The notes: generated from the letters alone by a model not told the origin. Positions 48,575 through 60,519 are shown, counted from the stretch's first letter. The stretch: DNA of 64,000 nucleotides from Paguma larvata (GCA_030068075.1 CM057834.1:95373119-95437118); one strand, 5' to 3'. Translations and numbers: made by a program.

Positions 48575-50045
48575 TATTCAGGTTTACACATGAACACATA
48601 TTTATTGAGTGCCTACCATCATTCTAGCTGTTGAATATGCAACATGAAACAAAACTAATACAAATCCCTGCCCTCAGTGAGTTTATGTTTTAGTGTGAGT
48701 GTGCAAGTAATTGAATGAATCATTGTGTATATTAGCAGGGGGTAAACAAAGCAGGGGTAGGAGGGATAGAAAGTACTGAGAAGTAAGAGGTGCAATTTTA
48801 AATAGTTGTCAGGAACAGCTTCGCTGAGATAACAAGTAAAATCACCAGGAGGATATAAAAGAGGAAGAGCAATTTAGGCAGGAGTAATGGTAAGTGCAAA
48901 ACCTTGAGGCAGGAAGACGTCCTTCAAACGTGAAGAGTAAGGAAGCCAGTGTAATTGGCTTGCAAGAGATAATATCCTATCACCAGAGGTGGTGTGGAGG
49001 CAGGTGGGGGATACCTCCTGAAAGACATGTTGGCCTTTATTCTGAGTAGTACGGGGAGCCGTTGAGGGCTCTCAATGGAGAAACGAGATGGGCTTGTGAT
49101 TTTATTTACTTATTATTCATTATTTATTTATCTATTTATTTTTGGTGGGAAAAGGTGATTTCATTAAAGCCCGGGGACAGGACCTATGGGCAGGAAGAAC
49201 TGCCTAGGACTTGTGATTTTAAAAGATTCACTCTAACTGCTGTATCGGAAACAGACTATAGGGAGGGAAGGTAGAAACAGGCAAACCAATTCACGACTGG
49301 TTATAGATGTCCAGGCTTCGTCATCGGCAGGGCCGAACTGGAAGGGGCCGGATTCTGAAAGGGACTTGGTAAATGGATGGATGGTGGTCAGGAGAGAAAG
49401 TGATGGCCATATGATGCAAAGGTTTTCGATTAAAGTATTTGAAAGTAAAGAGTTGCCACGAAGTGAAATGGCAAAAAAAAAATTAAAGCAGAACAAGTTT
49501 TGGGTCAGCATCAGGAATTCGATTTTAGGCGTGCCTCTGAGTTTGAGAGGTCTTAGTTATCCCAGGGGAGATACTGAATACACAGGTATGGAGTTGGAGA
49601 GTCATCAGAGCTAGAGATACAAGACTAGAAGAACCCTCAACACAGATAAGTTGTGAGACTGGACAGGATTACTCAGAGCAGAAAGAAAAAGGGATGAGGT
49701 CCAAGGACTGTTCTTCTTTTATACTCTAATATGAAGTGGCTGGTGAGAGGAGAAGTAGATGAAGGACTGGCTGAGGGCTGGTGTTCTAGATACCGCTGAC
49801 AGAATAGTTTCAAGGAACTGTAGGTGACCAAGTAGGTCAGATGCTGCTGATGGGTCCTGACAGATGAGGACTGAAAAGTGGCTGCTACATTTAGCCACAG
49901 CAGGTCCCATGTGGCTATGATAAAAGATGTCCTGCTGAGCCTGTTCAGAGTAGGTTCAAGAAAGAATGAAAGGAAAATAATTGGAATCATTGAGCGCAGA
50001 TTTTTTTTAACTGATTTTTGCTGCAAAGGGGAGTAGAAAAATGGG
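48575..50045 (-). mobile_element. L2 LINE with readable fossil ORF2 (antisense)
   Basis: The plus-strand start (cacatatttattgagtgcct) is the reverse of the L2 3' end. The body then runs backwards through the 3' UTR (gcaggaagacgtccttcaaa, gaagccagtgtaattggctt) into ORF2. On the minus strand, 49719-49910 still translates to a decayed L2 reverse-transcriptase core: a VAKCSSHFSVLICQ stretch, then DPSAASDLLGH where L2 has a DLSAAFDTVDH-like motif A, then LLETLSS-like and SSYLTG-like relics. It ends near 50045 with a version of the LLPFTAKLLERV region. The element is inactive. A younger 105 bp insert splits it at 49105-49209. Confidence 0.82.
49105..49209 (-). mobile_element. 105 bp retro-insert of unknown source in L2
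   Basis: It is flanked by a perfect 12 bp duplication, cttgtgatttta, at 49093-49104 and 49210-49221. Read on the minus strand it has a roughly 50 bp body (ccataggtcctgtccccggg then ctttaatgaaatcacc) followed by an A-rich tail of AAATA-type units abutting the duplication. That is the structure of an L1-mobilised RNA end. It is not the carnivore SINE. The body resembles the 3' end of a polyadenylated transcript, possibly LTR-derived, but I cannot name the source. Confidence 0.7.
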
Positions 50046-50089
50046 GCAATATAGCTGGAGAGGGGGTGTGGTTTAAATTTTTTCTTTTT

Positions 50090-50279
50090 TAAAAAATATT
50101 TTTGAGAAAGAGAGAGACAGAACATGAGTGGGGGAAGGACAGAGAGAGAGGGAGACACAGAATCCGAAGCAGACTCCAGGCTTTGAGCTGTCACGATGCC
50201 ATGCTCAAACCCACAAAGCATGAGATCATGGCCTGAGCTGAAGTTGGACGCTTAACCGACTAAGCCACTCGGGTGCCCC
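50090..50279 (-). mobile_element. SINEC_Fc-type SINE
   Basis: This antisense copy with a GAGAAAGAGAGAGACAG block lacks part of the usual gtcagcacagagcccgac segment (it reads gctgtcacgatgccatgc). It ends gccactcgggtgcccc. It lies just beyond the L2, near its 5' limit. Confidence 0.93.
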
Positions 50280-50902
50280 AATTTTTTTTTTCTTTTTAAA
50301 TACAAACATGTTTGTATGATAATGGACAAAGAGGAAAATGCAGCACTTGATTTATAGACTTAAAGATTTATAATGTAGGATACAGTGGTGAAATTACAGG
50401 AGAAATTTTCTTGATCAAGTAGGGGAGATAGGGTTCAGTGTAGAAGAGAAGCTGGCCTTTAGAAACAGCCGGTCTTTATTAGCAGAGGAGAAAGCCTAGT
50501 TTAAGAGAACTGATAGGTGTGGACGTCCCTTAGCCTTCACAGGAGCAGCCACATTTAGATACAAGGTACTCTTTAACTAAATAAATCTCTAGTGCTGCAA
50601 TTTTAGTAAACTTAAAATGAAGAATTTCCAGGGTTTGGAAGTAGATTTTTCTTCTCAGATAGAAAAGAGACTAATTAGAGCCTCCTAAATTCTACCATGC
50701 ACATAAAAGCTTGGGGAAAATAAGTCTTTGGCCGAAGGTAGCCCATTTAAGGAACACAAAATTCACTCTTTCCCTTATGTCTGACAGGGCCTGCAGCAGC
50801 TCCAGTATGTAAATGAGCTCATTCATTTGTGAACTGGGAGTCATAGCTTTGCTCAAGTACAAGAAACAGCTTGACTTGAATGGTCTTAGAAAACCTGCCA
50901 CT
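50280..50902. other. unassigned sequence
   Basis: Nothing is recognised. The 80-codon minus frame at 50692-50934 runs into a SINE and is not credible. Confidence 0.45.
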
Positions 50903-51107
50903 GGGGCGCCCCGGTGGCTCAGTAGGTTAGGCATCAGACTTCGGCTCCGGTCATGATCTCACCATCTCTGAGTTTGAGACCTGCGTTGGGCTCTGTGTTG
51001 ATAGCTCAGAGCCTGGAGCCTGCTTCGGATTCTGTGTCTCCCTCTCTGCCCCTCCCCTACTTGCTCACGCACTCTCTCTCTCAAAAATAAATAAGCATTA
51101 AAAAAAA
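50903..51107 (+). mobile_element. SINEC_Fc-type SINE
   Basis: This is a full-length sense copy: ggggcgccccggtggctcag head, ggtcatgatctcacc core, CT-rich block and aaataaataagcattaaaa tail. Clear target duplications were not found by eye. Confidence 0.95.
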
Positions 51108-53008
51108 GTGCCTTTGAATCTATGAAAGCATTTCAACGATTTTGGCAGTTGAGCAGCTAGGTGGCCCACTTGGAAACACTTTGCTATCTCTATGTGAGCC
51201 ACAGTAAAAACTCTGACCTGACAAAAATAAAGCGTTTACACAAACCAAAACACAACATCTAGACTCTGACTTATGGAGAGTTTCAACTGGTATCCACAAA
51301 TATTAGCGCACGCACAGTGACAGGTTTCAAATGAACTTGGTGGAAAAGGCCATTCATTTGTGGACAGTGTTTTACTCAGGCTTTAGCAGGAAGTCCATGG
51401 TCATGATCAATACTTTCACACTCACCACTGCATTTAAAGTATGTTTTTGTCTGGATAGAAAAAGCCATCTTATAAACTTGTGAACGCCGATTGTTTTGTG
51501 TCTGTTCTGCTGATGTAAGTGAATGCAGGTCAGAATTGAAACCTCAATATGATAAAGTAAAAATAAATGCTATTCAGGTTTGAAAAAAATAGCGGAATGT
51601 CTATCCCTGGCCTTCTTAATGTTTTGTATTCTAGAACTTCAAAACAGTTTCCAAAATACTAAATACAAATTATCCTAAAAGGTGAGGGAGAGTTAGCAAT
51701 GCTTCTGTATCTCAGTCACCAAGCTTGATGTAAAATATAGTTACTAATATGGTGTTTACAATTTTTTAAAAATATTGACATGCGAAGATTCTGTTATTTC
51801 ATACTTTTGCCAAATGGCGAGTAAAGAACATACTTTTGAAGAAATCGGATGCCTTTACCTTCCCCTTTACTGAGTTTATTTTGCATTCAAGATACCAAAA
51901 GGACTTAAGCCTTCAAGTTTTTGTTTCTCTGAAGAGCAACTGTTGAAATTACCTCGATTGTCATGCGATCTATACCTGGCAAGTAAGCCAAAACATGCCC
52001 TGTGGCTAGCTGATTCGATTTTAATATTACTAAAAAATCAGAATTAAGGAAAAGAGTTTGATTGTTCTGTATCGATGAACCAATCAGACAAGGCCGTGCT
52101 GTGATCCCGTCTGTAGCTGGATATTTGCCCTTTCAGATTGCTGCTGGCCAAAGAAAATGAACTAAGGTTAAGGAACATTTATACAGTCCTTCCACGAGAT
52201 TGCTCGTTTTATTTTCAGAGAGCTGTTCCATTATAAAGTCAGCGAAGTATCCTTATAAACAAACACACACACAGAAAAACACTTGAAATAAGCAGAAAGG
52301 AAAAGAACAGAACAATGCACGGTCCTACCCTAGAGAAAAAACCTCGGATGGCCATGTTGGCCGGGTTAACGAATAGCCCGTTTCCTCCGTGAAGCAGGCT
52401 GTGTAACTCAGCCCAGCGGCTGCTTACGCTAACAGAACTGCTTGATGTTTGGTCTCTTAACATTTGATGCAATCTCGACTTCCCATTTTAGCTCCACGAT
52501 TTAATTAAATCTTAGGTAATCTATAAAACATGATACAGAGGAAAAAACAAAAAACAAAAACATGTTCTTTGAAAGCTTGCTTTAACGATTTCATGATAAG
52601 ATTCCAGTGAGGAATCTTTAATTTTTTTTCAAATTATAGTGAGATAACTGTGAAATATTAACTGAAAAAGCATAAAGATAGAAAAAAGTTGGGGCAACCT
52701 AATGACAGCATTTATTCCACCCAGAAGGAGTTGTTCCACACTCATGCACATCTATAACTTATTTTTAAAAGATTAGACAGAATGCCACTAGGAGACCTAC
52801 TTAGAAAAATTGTCCTATATAAAAAATTTAATAAAAATTTTTGTTTGAAGTCAAAGAAAATATTTAATAAGGTCTTATTAATAACTTTTCTTTAATCAGT
52901 CATTTTTATTAAATGGCTGTCAGTTCTCATCACATTTACTCCTGTTTACGTAATAGCAATTAGCTGCTAAATTCACTTAGGATTTAGTGTATTTCCCTTT
53001 ATATATAT
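51108..53008. other. long stretch without recognised repeats
   Basis: Nearly 1.9 kb has no transposon that I can recognise, which is notable for this window. 52330-52450 is CpG-richer and carries a minus-strand open frame (52239-52472) without a recognised domain. This could be conserved non-coding DNA, but the sequence alone cannot show it. Confidence 0.4.
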
Positions 53009-53217
53009 TTTTAAAATTTTTTAATGTTTATTTTTGAGATAGAGACAGAGTGTGAGCAGGGGAGGGGCAGAGAGAGAGGGAGACACAGAAGCGGAAGCAG
53101 GCTCCAGTCTCTGAGCCGTCAGTATACAGCCTGATGTAGGGCTCAAACCCATGAACCATGAGATCATGACTCAAGCAGAAGTTGGACACTTAAGCGACTG
53201 AGCCACCCAGGTGCCCC
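53009..53217 (-). mobile_element. SINEC_Fc-type SINE
   Basis: This is a full-length antisense copy: ttttaatgtttatttttgag tail complement, gagacacagaagcggaagc body and terminal cacccaggtgcccc. Flanks have only weakly similar direct repeats (cctttatata and ccttataatt). Confidence 0.95.
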
Positions 53218-53619
53218 CTCCTTATAATTTTTAATGAAAAGATTATTTTTAAATACCTCTGTTTTGCAGAATATGCCTCAAAAAATCTGTATTTGTGTTT
53301 TAGAAATGCAAAACACAAATTAGCTTGCTAATTACTAGGAGATCTCCACAGTAAAAAATAATACTTAGTAAGAAATCAAAATAATGTTTTAGTTATTTCA
53401 TTTGAAAACAATCTCAAGCTTACCAAAAAGGTATAAATAGAGAAGAATCAACTTTTATTTTGAAAATAAGTTGATGACTTGATTCCCATCATCCCCAAAC
53501 CCTTTAGCGTCTGCTTTCCACAAACAAAGGCAGTCTCCTAACATAACCACAAAACAACCATCAAAACCATGAAATTAACATTATGTCATTATTTCTCCCA
53601 CCCCTCAGATCCCATTTGA

Positions 53620-55080
53620 GTTTCATTTAATTTTGGTTTCCTTCAGTCTGGAAGATTTCCTCAGCCTTTCTTTGACTTTTGGGGCTTAAATGTTGTAATG
53701 ATTAATATCTATTTATTTTTTAGAATTTACCTCGAGTTTGTCTAGCATTTCCTCATGATTTGGTTCAATTTATGCATCTTTGGCAGGAATATCATGCAAG
53801 AGAGGTTGTGCTGGTTTGGTGTCACACAGCCTCACAGCACCCCAGGATTTGAATCATCTGATTAAGGTGGGGTCTCCCAGCCTTCTCTAATGTGGAAAGG
53901 CTTTTTCCTTTGTAATTAATGTTTGTCCTTTATTAAGTATTTTGTGGAGAGTATTCTTTTTTTCTATTGATACTCCATTTGTTCCAGACTTGGACAGTAG
54001 GGGCACTTTCAGGCTGCTGGCGGTGTCCTTTAACCCTACTCCCCCTATTTTTTGAGTAGTTCCCTGCTTTCTGCCACAAACAAATCTTCCTAGATCATTA
54101 TATACTTTACCTACCCCAGACTGATTCTTTTTCTTCCAGTCTTTTCTCCAGGAAGTCTGTTCCTTTTAGTAGAGAATAGATTTTTTTTAGAAGCCATGAT
54201 CTGGATGCTAGATGTACCCATCACTATCCTGGTGTTTCTGGTCCCAGGTCTTCTCAGTGGACAGAGGGAAGGAACATATGTGTGGTAGGTAAGTAGATAC
54301 TTCGAGACACCTTCATATCAATATTTCGCTCTCTGCTTTTATCCATGGAAGACCATGAATTCACACCAGTACTCCAAATACCATAGGGTTCTTCTATTTT
54401 TCTACTTTTCCAGGATTGTATTTCCTTCCTCCAAGTAGGAGAACCTTGGCTGCCATTGTCTTCAGTGTGTTTAGTCCCCGTTTCGCATCAGTACTGCTGC
54501 TTCTCTCACACTTCTCTCAGACGGATACCCAACTCCAGGCAACTCCTCTGTCTGCATGGACACAGTCTTCACCTTGATCAGTCTCTGACTTTCTATGTCG
54601 AGCCATTCCCACATGGGGACACCTTTTCAGCCTGCTCAGACTCTGATACCCCGTGTGGATGCCCGCATTCTTCGGCGCTAGGCATATCCCACTGGCCCTC
54701 TAATTTCCCCATGTCTGGCTAATCCTCTATGTAATTGTTTCTAATCAGGTCTTTGTCATCCACTGACTTTTTGATTCAATAATTTTATTTTGAGCTTTTT
54801 CAGTATTTAAAAAAATGTTTCTTTAAATATTTTGTGCACATAATAGTCTGCATCTAATAATTCCAGTATCATTAGAATCTATAAATTTTGTTTGTTGTTT
54901 TTACAGACTTCCCAATCACTGTGGCATTCTTTTGTTTGGTGACTTTTTTATTCTGAATTGTTTCTTTTACCTTGTGAGACTCTTGGTTATCTGAATTGAG
55001 AGTGCCTTTTCTAGAAATGGATTTTTATTTTCTTCTGCTTGGAGTTAGAGACACTGTCGACACTTTAGCCTACTAAGGTA
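53620..55080. mobile_element. ancient LINE fragment, probably L1M-type
   Basis: Several blocks match a dispersed mammalian repeat I associate with old L1: ccttcagtctggaagatttc, tttcctcatgatttggttca, ctgattaaggtggggtctcc, gtatttttgtgg-like text, and gttccttttagtagagaata followed by a catgatctggatgctagatg block. The orientation and exact family are not certain. No long open frame persists. The right boundary is approximate. Confidence 0.5.
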
Positions 55081-55289
55081 GGCCATATCACTTTCATTTG
55101 ATACAAGGGAGTTCATTTGAGACATGGGACTTAAGTTTGAGCTCTCAGTCCCTTTATCCCCCATATCTAAGCAGTTACTCAGTTCTCCTACCTCATCTTT
55201 CTAAAATCTTCACTGACAGTGATCTAAATCAATTCTTCCAACTTCCATCCTGCTGAAGGAGTGACTTAACTAACCCTTCCTGGGGATTA

Positions 55290-55765
55290 CCACACCCCAA
55301 ATTCTTCAAAGGCTTCAGGTAAAATCCACACCTTTCGGATTATTACATGACATGATACTTTGGTCTTTTCTCATCTGCCTCTCTAGCCTTCTCCTAGGTC
55401 ACTCACTCTAGTCTTCACCTCTTGAATTATATCCTGGCCTAACAGACTCTCGATTTCCAAATGTCTACACATGCTCAGAGATCCCTGTCTTCTCCAACTA
55501 GTTCAAGTACTAGCTCCACTGAAGGACTCCCTGTCTTCCCTGGCCGGATCTGGGTTTTCCGTCCCCAGTGCTCTCAAACGTATCATATATACAACTCCAC
55601 TGTGCCTCATTTCACTTTGTATTAATAAACACTTATTTGAGTGTCTTTCTTTCCAACAGAATGCAGGTTCCTTAAGGCCAAGGATTATGTGTATTCACTT
55701 GTACATTAACTGTTCCTATTACAGACTGGCATGGAACACAGTCTGTGAATAATGGTTGGGTTCAT
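55290..55765 (+). mobile_element. L2 LINE 3' end
   Basis: Sense-strand L2 3' blocks occur in order: ttcaaaggcttcaggtaaaa, ttggtcttttctcatctgcc, and the 3' end with gaatgcaggttccttaaggc, caaggattatgtgtattcac, then a tggcatggaacacagtctgt version of the tgcctggcacatag terminus. It is diverged and non-coding. Confidence 0.68.
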
Positions 55766-57209
55766 TATGGGCATATGTATATGTAACTACTGCTACTGTT
55801 GTACAAGCAAAGAATTCTGTGCAATTAAATTTGTACAAGAACATAATGGTGGGAATTATACATCCCTATAAACTCTTCCTAAAACAGAAACATTATCGAA
55901 CCATTCACCAAGTATGAGTTATGATCATCCTTGTTCATTAAAACACTCCAGCACACATTCTCATGGTTGTAAACACTCAACTTACTTTTAAAAAATCAAT
56001 AAAAAGTTAATATAAAGTCTGGAAACCTAAACTCCATAGGGGAGTGGTTATGAAGGCATTGGACTCAATTTTGATTGTCAAGAGATGTGTAAGTCAAAGT
56101 TCATCCACACACACACACACACACACACACACCTTCCTGCCCCGATATTCTCTCGTCGCTTTAATGCTTCACAGTCATCTTAATCTCAATGAAGCAGGAA
56201 GCAGCTTTAGTGTTGGTTTGAATGGAAGGCCATCAAAAATTTTCATTTTGTTTTTCTTTTACATGTGAATCAATAAATATTAAAGTCCTCTGCTTAACTT
56301 TCCTATTGAGAATACATTTTCGCTCTTGTCCATGCCCGATATAGCTGGGCATAGGGCCATACTAGATCCTTGAAATTCAATCCTGTGCATAATTTCTTCG
56401 TTTGGATTTATTATCTAGTGAACATAGGCAACTTCGATCTCTCAGACATTTTCTTTTATTAACCATTTATAGCCCTTTCCTCTCTTCCTAGATATAAATT
56501 TGGCTCTTAGTTCTCTGCAAGTTAATAACAAATGCTGTAAAAAGTGCTATTCAGTCTACTAAGTTTATGCTTTAGAATAGAAGAGTAACTTCTCAGCCTT
56601 GCACTTATTACTGTTTCCATAGTCACTATTAAGTTTTGCCTCAGGGTGAACCACAAAATTCAGACAGCTATCTTTATGAGTGGTTATAATTTAGTGTGGC
56701 TTAATATACAAAGAAATGGGCAATCCATTTACCATCCAAAGGGGAAAAAACATGAAAAAGCTGGTAATTTCAGAGATATAAAGGAATCTTAAGAGCTTAT
56801 CAAAAAATCTGGTAATTAGTAGATGGGACACGGCATTGATACTCTACATTGATGGAAATATCAAAACAGTGTTTCCGGAGGTCTGTTGAGTTTATATTTC
56901 AAAACGTGGCCACCTTATCGGTAGGTATTCATGATTGTGGATTCAGGTTCGTCAAGAGCCACTGAACAGAGCAGACATGGAAACTGCCTACAAAAAGCAT
57001 TGTGTTTATGATGTACAATATATTTGAATGAATTCTACTGGATAAATGTTTAAGGTTTTCATTGCTATTTTGAGAAGCAAACAGAACAAAATATGTTGCA
57101 AAACCTCAAACCATCAATACGATGTCAGTTTGTATGAAACTACAACACTACGTACTTCTAATAGATACCCTGATTCTCTTTTCAGTAATTGAAAGCATTT
57201 TCCACAATA
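55766..57209. other. unassigned sequence with a CA microsatellite
   Basis: Apart from the (AC)n tract at 56106-56132 I recognise nothing. No credible gene. Confidence 0.45.
56106..56132. repeat. (AC)n microsatellite
   Basis: About 13 uninterrupted AC units. The His-Thr run of the overlapping open frame (56044-56268) is a translation of it. Confidence 0.95.
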
Positions 57210-57390
57210 TGAATGAAGTGGCAACGTGGCAGGTGTGAGCTCCAAGTCTGGATTTATTTTTATTTCACCTCCACCACTTCCTAGCCAAGAGATATTTGGA
57301 AAGGCTTCAGAAATTATGTGCCTCAGTTTTTTCATCCACGAAATGAGGACAGAAATAGTATTTATTTATAATGTCTTGTCGGTGGACAAA
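57210..57390 (+). mobile_element. MIR SINE
   Basis: tgagctccaagtctggattt, ccaccacttcctagccaaga, tgtgcctcagttttttcatc and cacgaaatgaggacagaaat followed by agtatttattt correspond to successive MIR blocks in sense orientation. Confidence 0.72.
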
Positions 57391-58467
57391 TACGAGTAGA
57401 CTTGTCACAGGGTAAGATGTCAACAAAGAAGCCCGTATTAGCCCACTGTACTTTTGCATAAAGAAAATAGAGTGACTTCCTCGCCTTCCTTCCCAAGCCC
57501 CAAGCATTTTCCCTTCCAATTTTGGAGCAAACAATTAAGTTAATTAGTTACTGTAATTTCATATTACCTACATTGGACTCAGCAATGAGCTTCCTCTGTG
57601 GTGCTTGAGCTCCCTTAGCGGGTCACCTTTCTCATTACGTTGGGCATTTTCACCGCCGGAGACTGCAATTACCCAACTGTAGCGCTCAGAAGCTCTTAGC
57701 CGATGTTCCGTTTGGCTAGCAGCAACATATCGACATAGTGTTTACTGTCCTAACATCTCCCTAATTATCTATTTGTAAAAGAAAACAAAAACAAAATGCT
57801 TAAAATTACATGTAGAAGGGTATGATTCTCACGTTATGGTTCACCTAATTTAAACAGACCTTTTGGTGCCAGAAAGAAAACCTATTTGAGGCTCGTTCAC
57901 CTAAATGCACTTATTTTTGTGGGGACCGGAGGTGGGCAAGAGGTGCGACTTCTGTTTTGACAGCAAAATCACTTTCGTTTCTTGAGTTTTGCACACCTAA
58001 ATGACTCACCCTCTGTTTTGTTGAGTAAATGTTTTAATGCAGGGAGAATGCCCAGCTCTTTCAGGTAGGGAAGCATCTGTACCTAAGACCCTTAAGATTG
58101 TCCTGAGATGTTGGGATCTGGATCAGTAACGAGCAGATTTGCTTCAAAGTAGAAGAACGACCCAACTCCATCTTTGCATTCAGTTCTCCCCTGTCTTGGA
58201 GGCAGGACTTCGGTCTTTAAGGGTAAGGATAAGCCTAACTTTCTCATCACTGGAATTCTGGGCCATTCTGCTTATGCTCTTTACATCAAATCAGTGGGAC
58301 CTCTAGTCCAATCTCAGATGCAAACTCTAATTATACCTTCTCGTAGAAGATCATTATGTATTATTTTCTTACTCCTATGTATCGGAACTTTTTTGGTTGT
58401 CCTGTCTTTGTGGCTTTTTGTTACAGTGTGAAAACCTCTGAAATAAAATCTTGGCGAATCTGATTTA
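57391..58467. other. unassigned sequence, candidate conserved non-coding DNA
   Basis: No repeat is recognised across about 1.1 kb. 57600-57740 is relatively CpG-rich for this window and contains AT-rich homeodomain-like words (taattatc). This is only a suggestion of regulatory DNA. Confidence 0.3.
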
Positions 58468-58612
58468 GAATTGTCAGATAAAATACAAGATGCCCAGTTA
58501 GATTTGAATTTCGGATAAACAGCAGTGCTATACTTAGTATGCTTAGTCTATGTATGCCTCATACAATTCAAATTTAACTTGGTTTCCTGGATTTTTACGT
58601 GCTCTACCCTGC
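58468..58612. mobile_element. palindromic DNA-transposon MITE
   Basis: The left half, gtcagataaaatacaagatg followed by cccagttagatttgaattt, is inverted at the right as attcaaatttaacttgg followed by tttcctggatttttacgtgc. This is the structure of an old palindromic MITE I remember as MER53-like. The middle still carries attagtatgctta-type inverted words. It has no coding capacity. Confidence 0.68.
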
Positions 58613-59292
58613 AAGCTGAATTGCATCTCTAATTATTGGTACAACTTTATCAAACAGAACAGACTTGTGTAAAACCTGATTTCTCAGGTGTTTGCTTTTT
58701 TTTCGTAACCTGCGAAAATGCTATCCGTTCTCTCGCTTGAATTTCTGAGTTTTCTGTTTTACCAGTGGCTTTAGGACTACTTTTATTTGTTGTCTCTGCC
58801 TCCTTCTTTTAATGTAGTCAACTCCACCATTTCTCAACACCTAGTTCTTCTTTTTTTCTACTTCATTTTTACTTTTACCAGTATTCTTTTTTGGTGAAAA
58901 AAAAAATGATTCCAAAGTTTTCGTTACTATTGTATCTTCCCTGAATGACACAAGTTTATTGAGGAATACTCAAACAGGATTTTAAAAACACACAATCGTC
59001 ATTGCACAGACATTCTCTTTGCCAAATTGAGACTAATTAAGGAAAATATTACTGCTCTATTCTCCCAGGATTCTGGAAGAAATATTGTGCCTCTTTTCTT
59101 CTTTATGTGAATTCAGTTCAGTAACTTCCATAATGGATTTCTTGTTTAAAGTAAAATCTTGCTGTACAGTTCAAGTCTGTGGCACGGGGATAGAGGACTC
59201 TTCTTGTGACTGGTAGGTTTTCCAGCTTTCATCCATTCCAGGTCATTTTGCACACTACTGTCAACTTTTTATTTATTATTTTTATTATTTTC
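58613..59292. other. unassigned sequence
   Basis: No gene or repeat is recognised. Confidence 0.45.
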
Positions 59293-59502
59293 TTAAAATT
59301 TTTAAAATGTTTATTTTGAGGGAGAGAGGGAGCAAGGTAGGAGCAGAGAGAGAAGGAGAGAGAGAATTCCAAGCAGGCTCTACCCTGTCAGCATAGACCC
59401 CTATGCTGGGCTCAATCCCATGAGCCCATGAAATCGTGAGATTTTGACCTGAACCAACATCAGGAGTCCCGCGCTTAATAGACTGAGCCACCCATGCATC
59501 CC
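59293..59502 (-). mobile_element. older SINEC-type SINE
   Basis: This is an antisense copy with ttttaaaatgtttattttga, aattccaagcaggctctacc, gagattttgacctgaacc and terminal cacccatgcatccc. It has more mismatches than most copies here, so it is probably older. Target duplications are not obvious. Confidence 0.9.
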
Positions 59503-59746
59503 AGTTTTTTAAAGACGGACCCCTTGATCATGCTGCTCCCCGGGTCCCTGAATTTTCCTTTAGGACTCTTTGGATCAAGTACAAACTTTATGTTTGCATT
59601 TATTGTATCTTTCTTGACTTATTTTCTGTCAATATCCTCCATGTTCATTTCACCAGATTTATTTAAAACAGAACTGAAATTCATCTCTGTGTATCTATGT
59701 AACCAACCCTTAATTTGATCCACTCTGCCTTCCTCCAGAATACAAA

Positions 59747-59776
59747 TGACAATCCCTCCCTTGACAATCCCTCCCT
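59747..59776. repeat. 15 bp tandem duplication
   Basis: tgacaatccctccct occurs twice head to tail. A run of nine C follows at 59788-59796. Confidence 0.9.
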
Positions 59777-59796
59777 TTGTATTAAGTCCCCCCCCC

Positions 59797-60141
59797 ATCA
59801 TTTATAGGATATTCTCTGTGATCAACCCATTCTTTTTTTAAGCTACATTCTTATTTTAACTCTTAACACACTCTTGATTATGTAATCATAATACAATGAA
59901 AAGAGAATACATCTGAATGAAGTTCTGTCTGCTTCACTTATGACAGATGGAGGGACTTTCTAGGTCTGTTTTATTATCTTTAACAATTGGGATTATAACC
60001 CTTTTATAACAGGCTTGCTGAGAGTAATAAATTTAGCATCTTAGGTCAATCAGTCCATCCTGTGGCTAGGTGGATTTTAGGCACTAAATAGATGATAATC
60101 TTTTCCCACATAGTTATTTCCTAATTAAAAAAAAAAAATCA
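59797..60141. other. unassigned sequence
   Basis: Nothing is recognised. An A run lies at 60127-60138, immediately before the next SINE. Confidence 0.5.
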
Positions 60142-60357
60142 GGGATGCTTGGGTGGCTCAGTCAGTTAAGCGTCCAACTTTAGCTCAGGTGATCTCCACA
60201 GTTTGTGAGTTCGAGCCCCGCATCAGGCTCTGTGCTGACAGCTCAGAACCTGGAGCCTGCTTCAGATTCCGTGTCTCCCCTCTCTCTACCGCTTCCATGC
60301 TCATGCTCGGTCTCTGTCTTTCAGTGATAAATAAAAATGTTAAAAAATTAAAAAAAA
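60142..60357 (+). mobile_element. SINEC_Fc-type SINE
   Basis: This is a sense copy with gggatgcttgggtggctcag, a gagttcgagccccgcatcag B-box side and an A-rich tail. The core lost a few bases (ctcaggtgatctcc). Confidence 0.95.
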
Positions 60358-60519
60358 TTTCAAATATTCTAAGGAAAAACTTGATGTATATATTAGTATT
60401 TTACTTTTAAATGTGATATGCAACAGGGTCTTGAGAAATTTAATAATTAGCTACCTGGCTATCAAAAAATGATTCTCCTAGATAACAAACTTTTCTCCCT
60501 CTAAAAGCAAAAGTTTTTA

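Noticed and set aside
49673..50221. 182-codon minus-strand frame, the longest in the window
   Set aside because: It is a chimera of an antisense SINE and the decayed L2 ORF2, not a gene.
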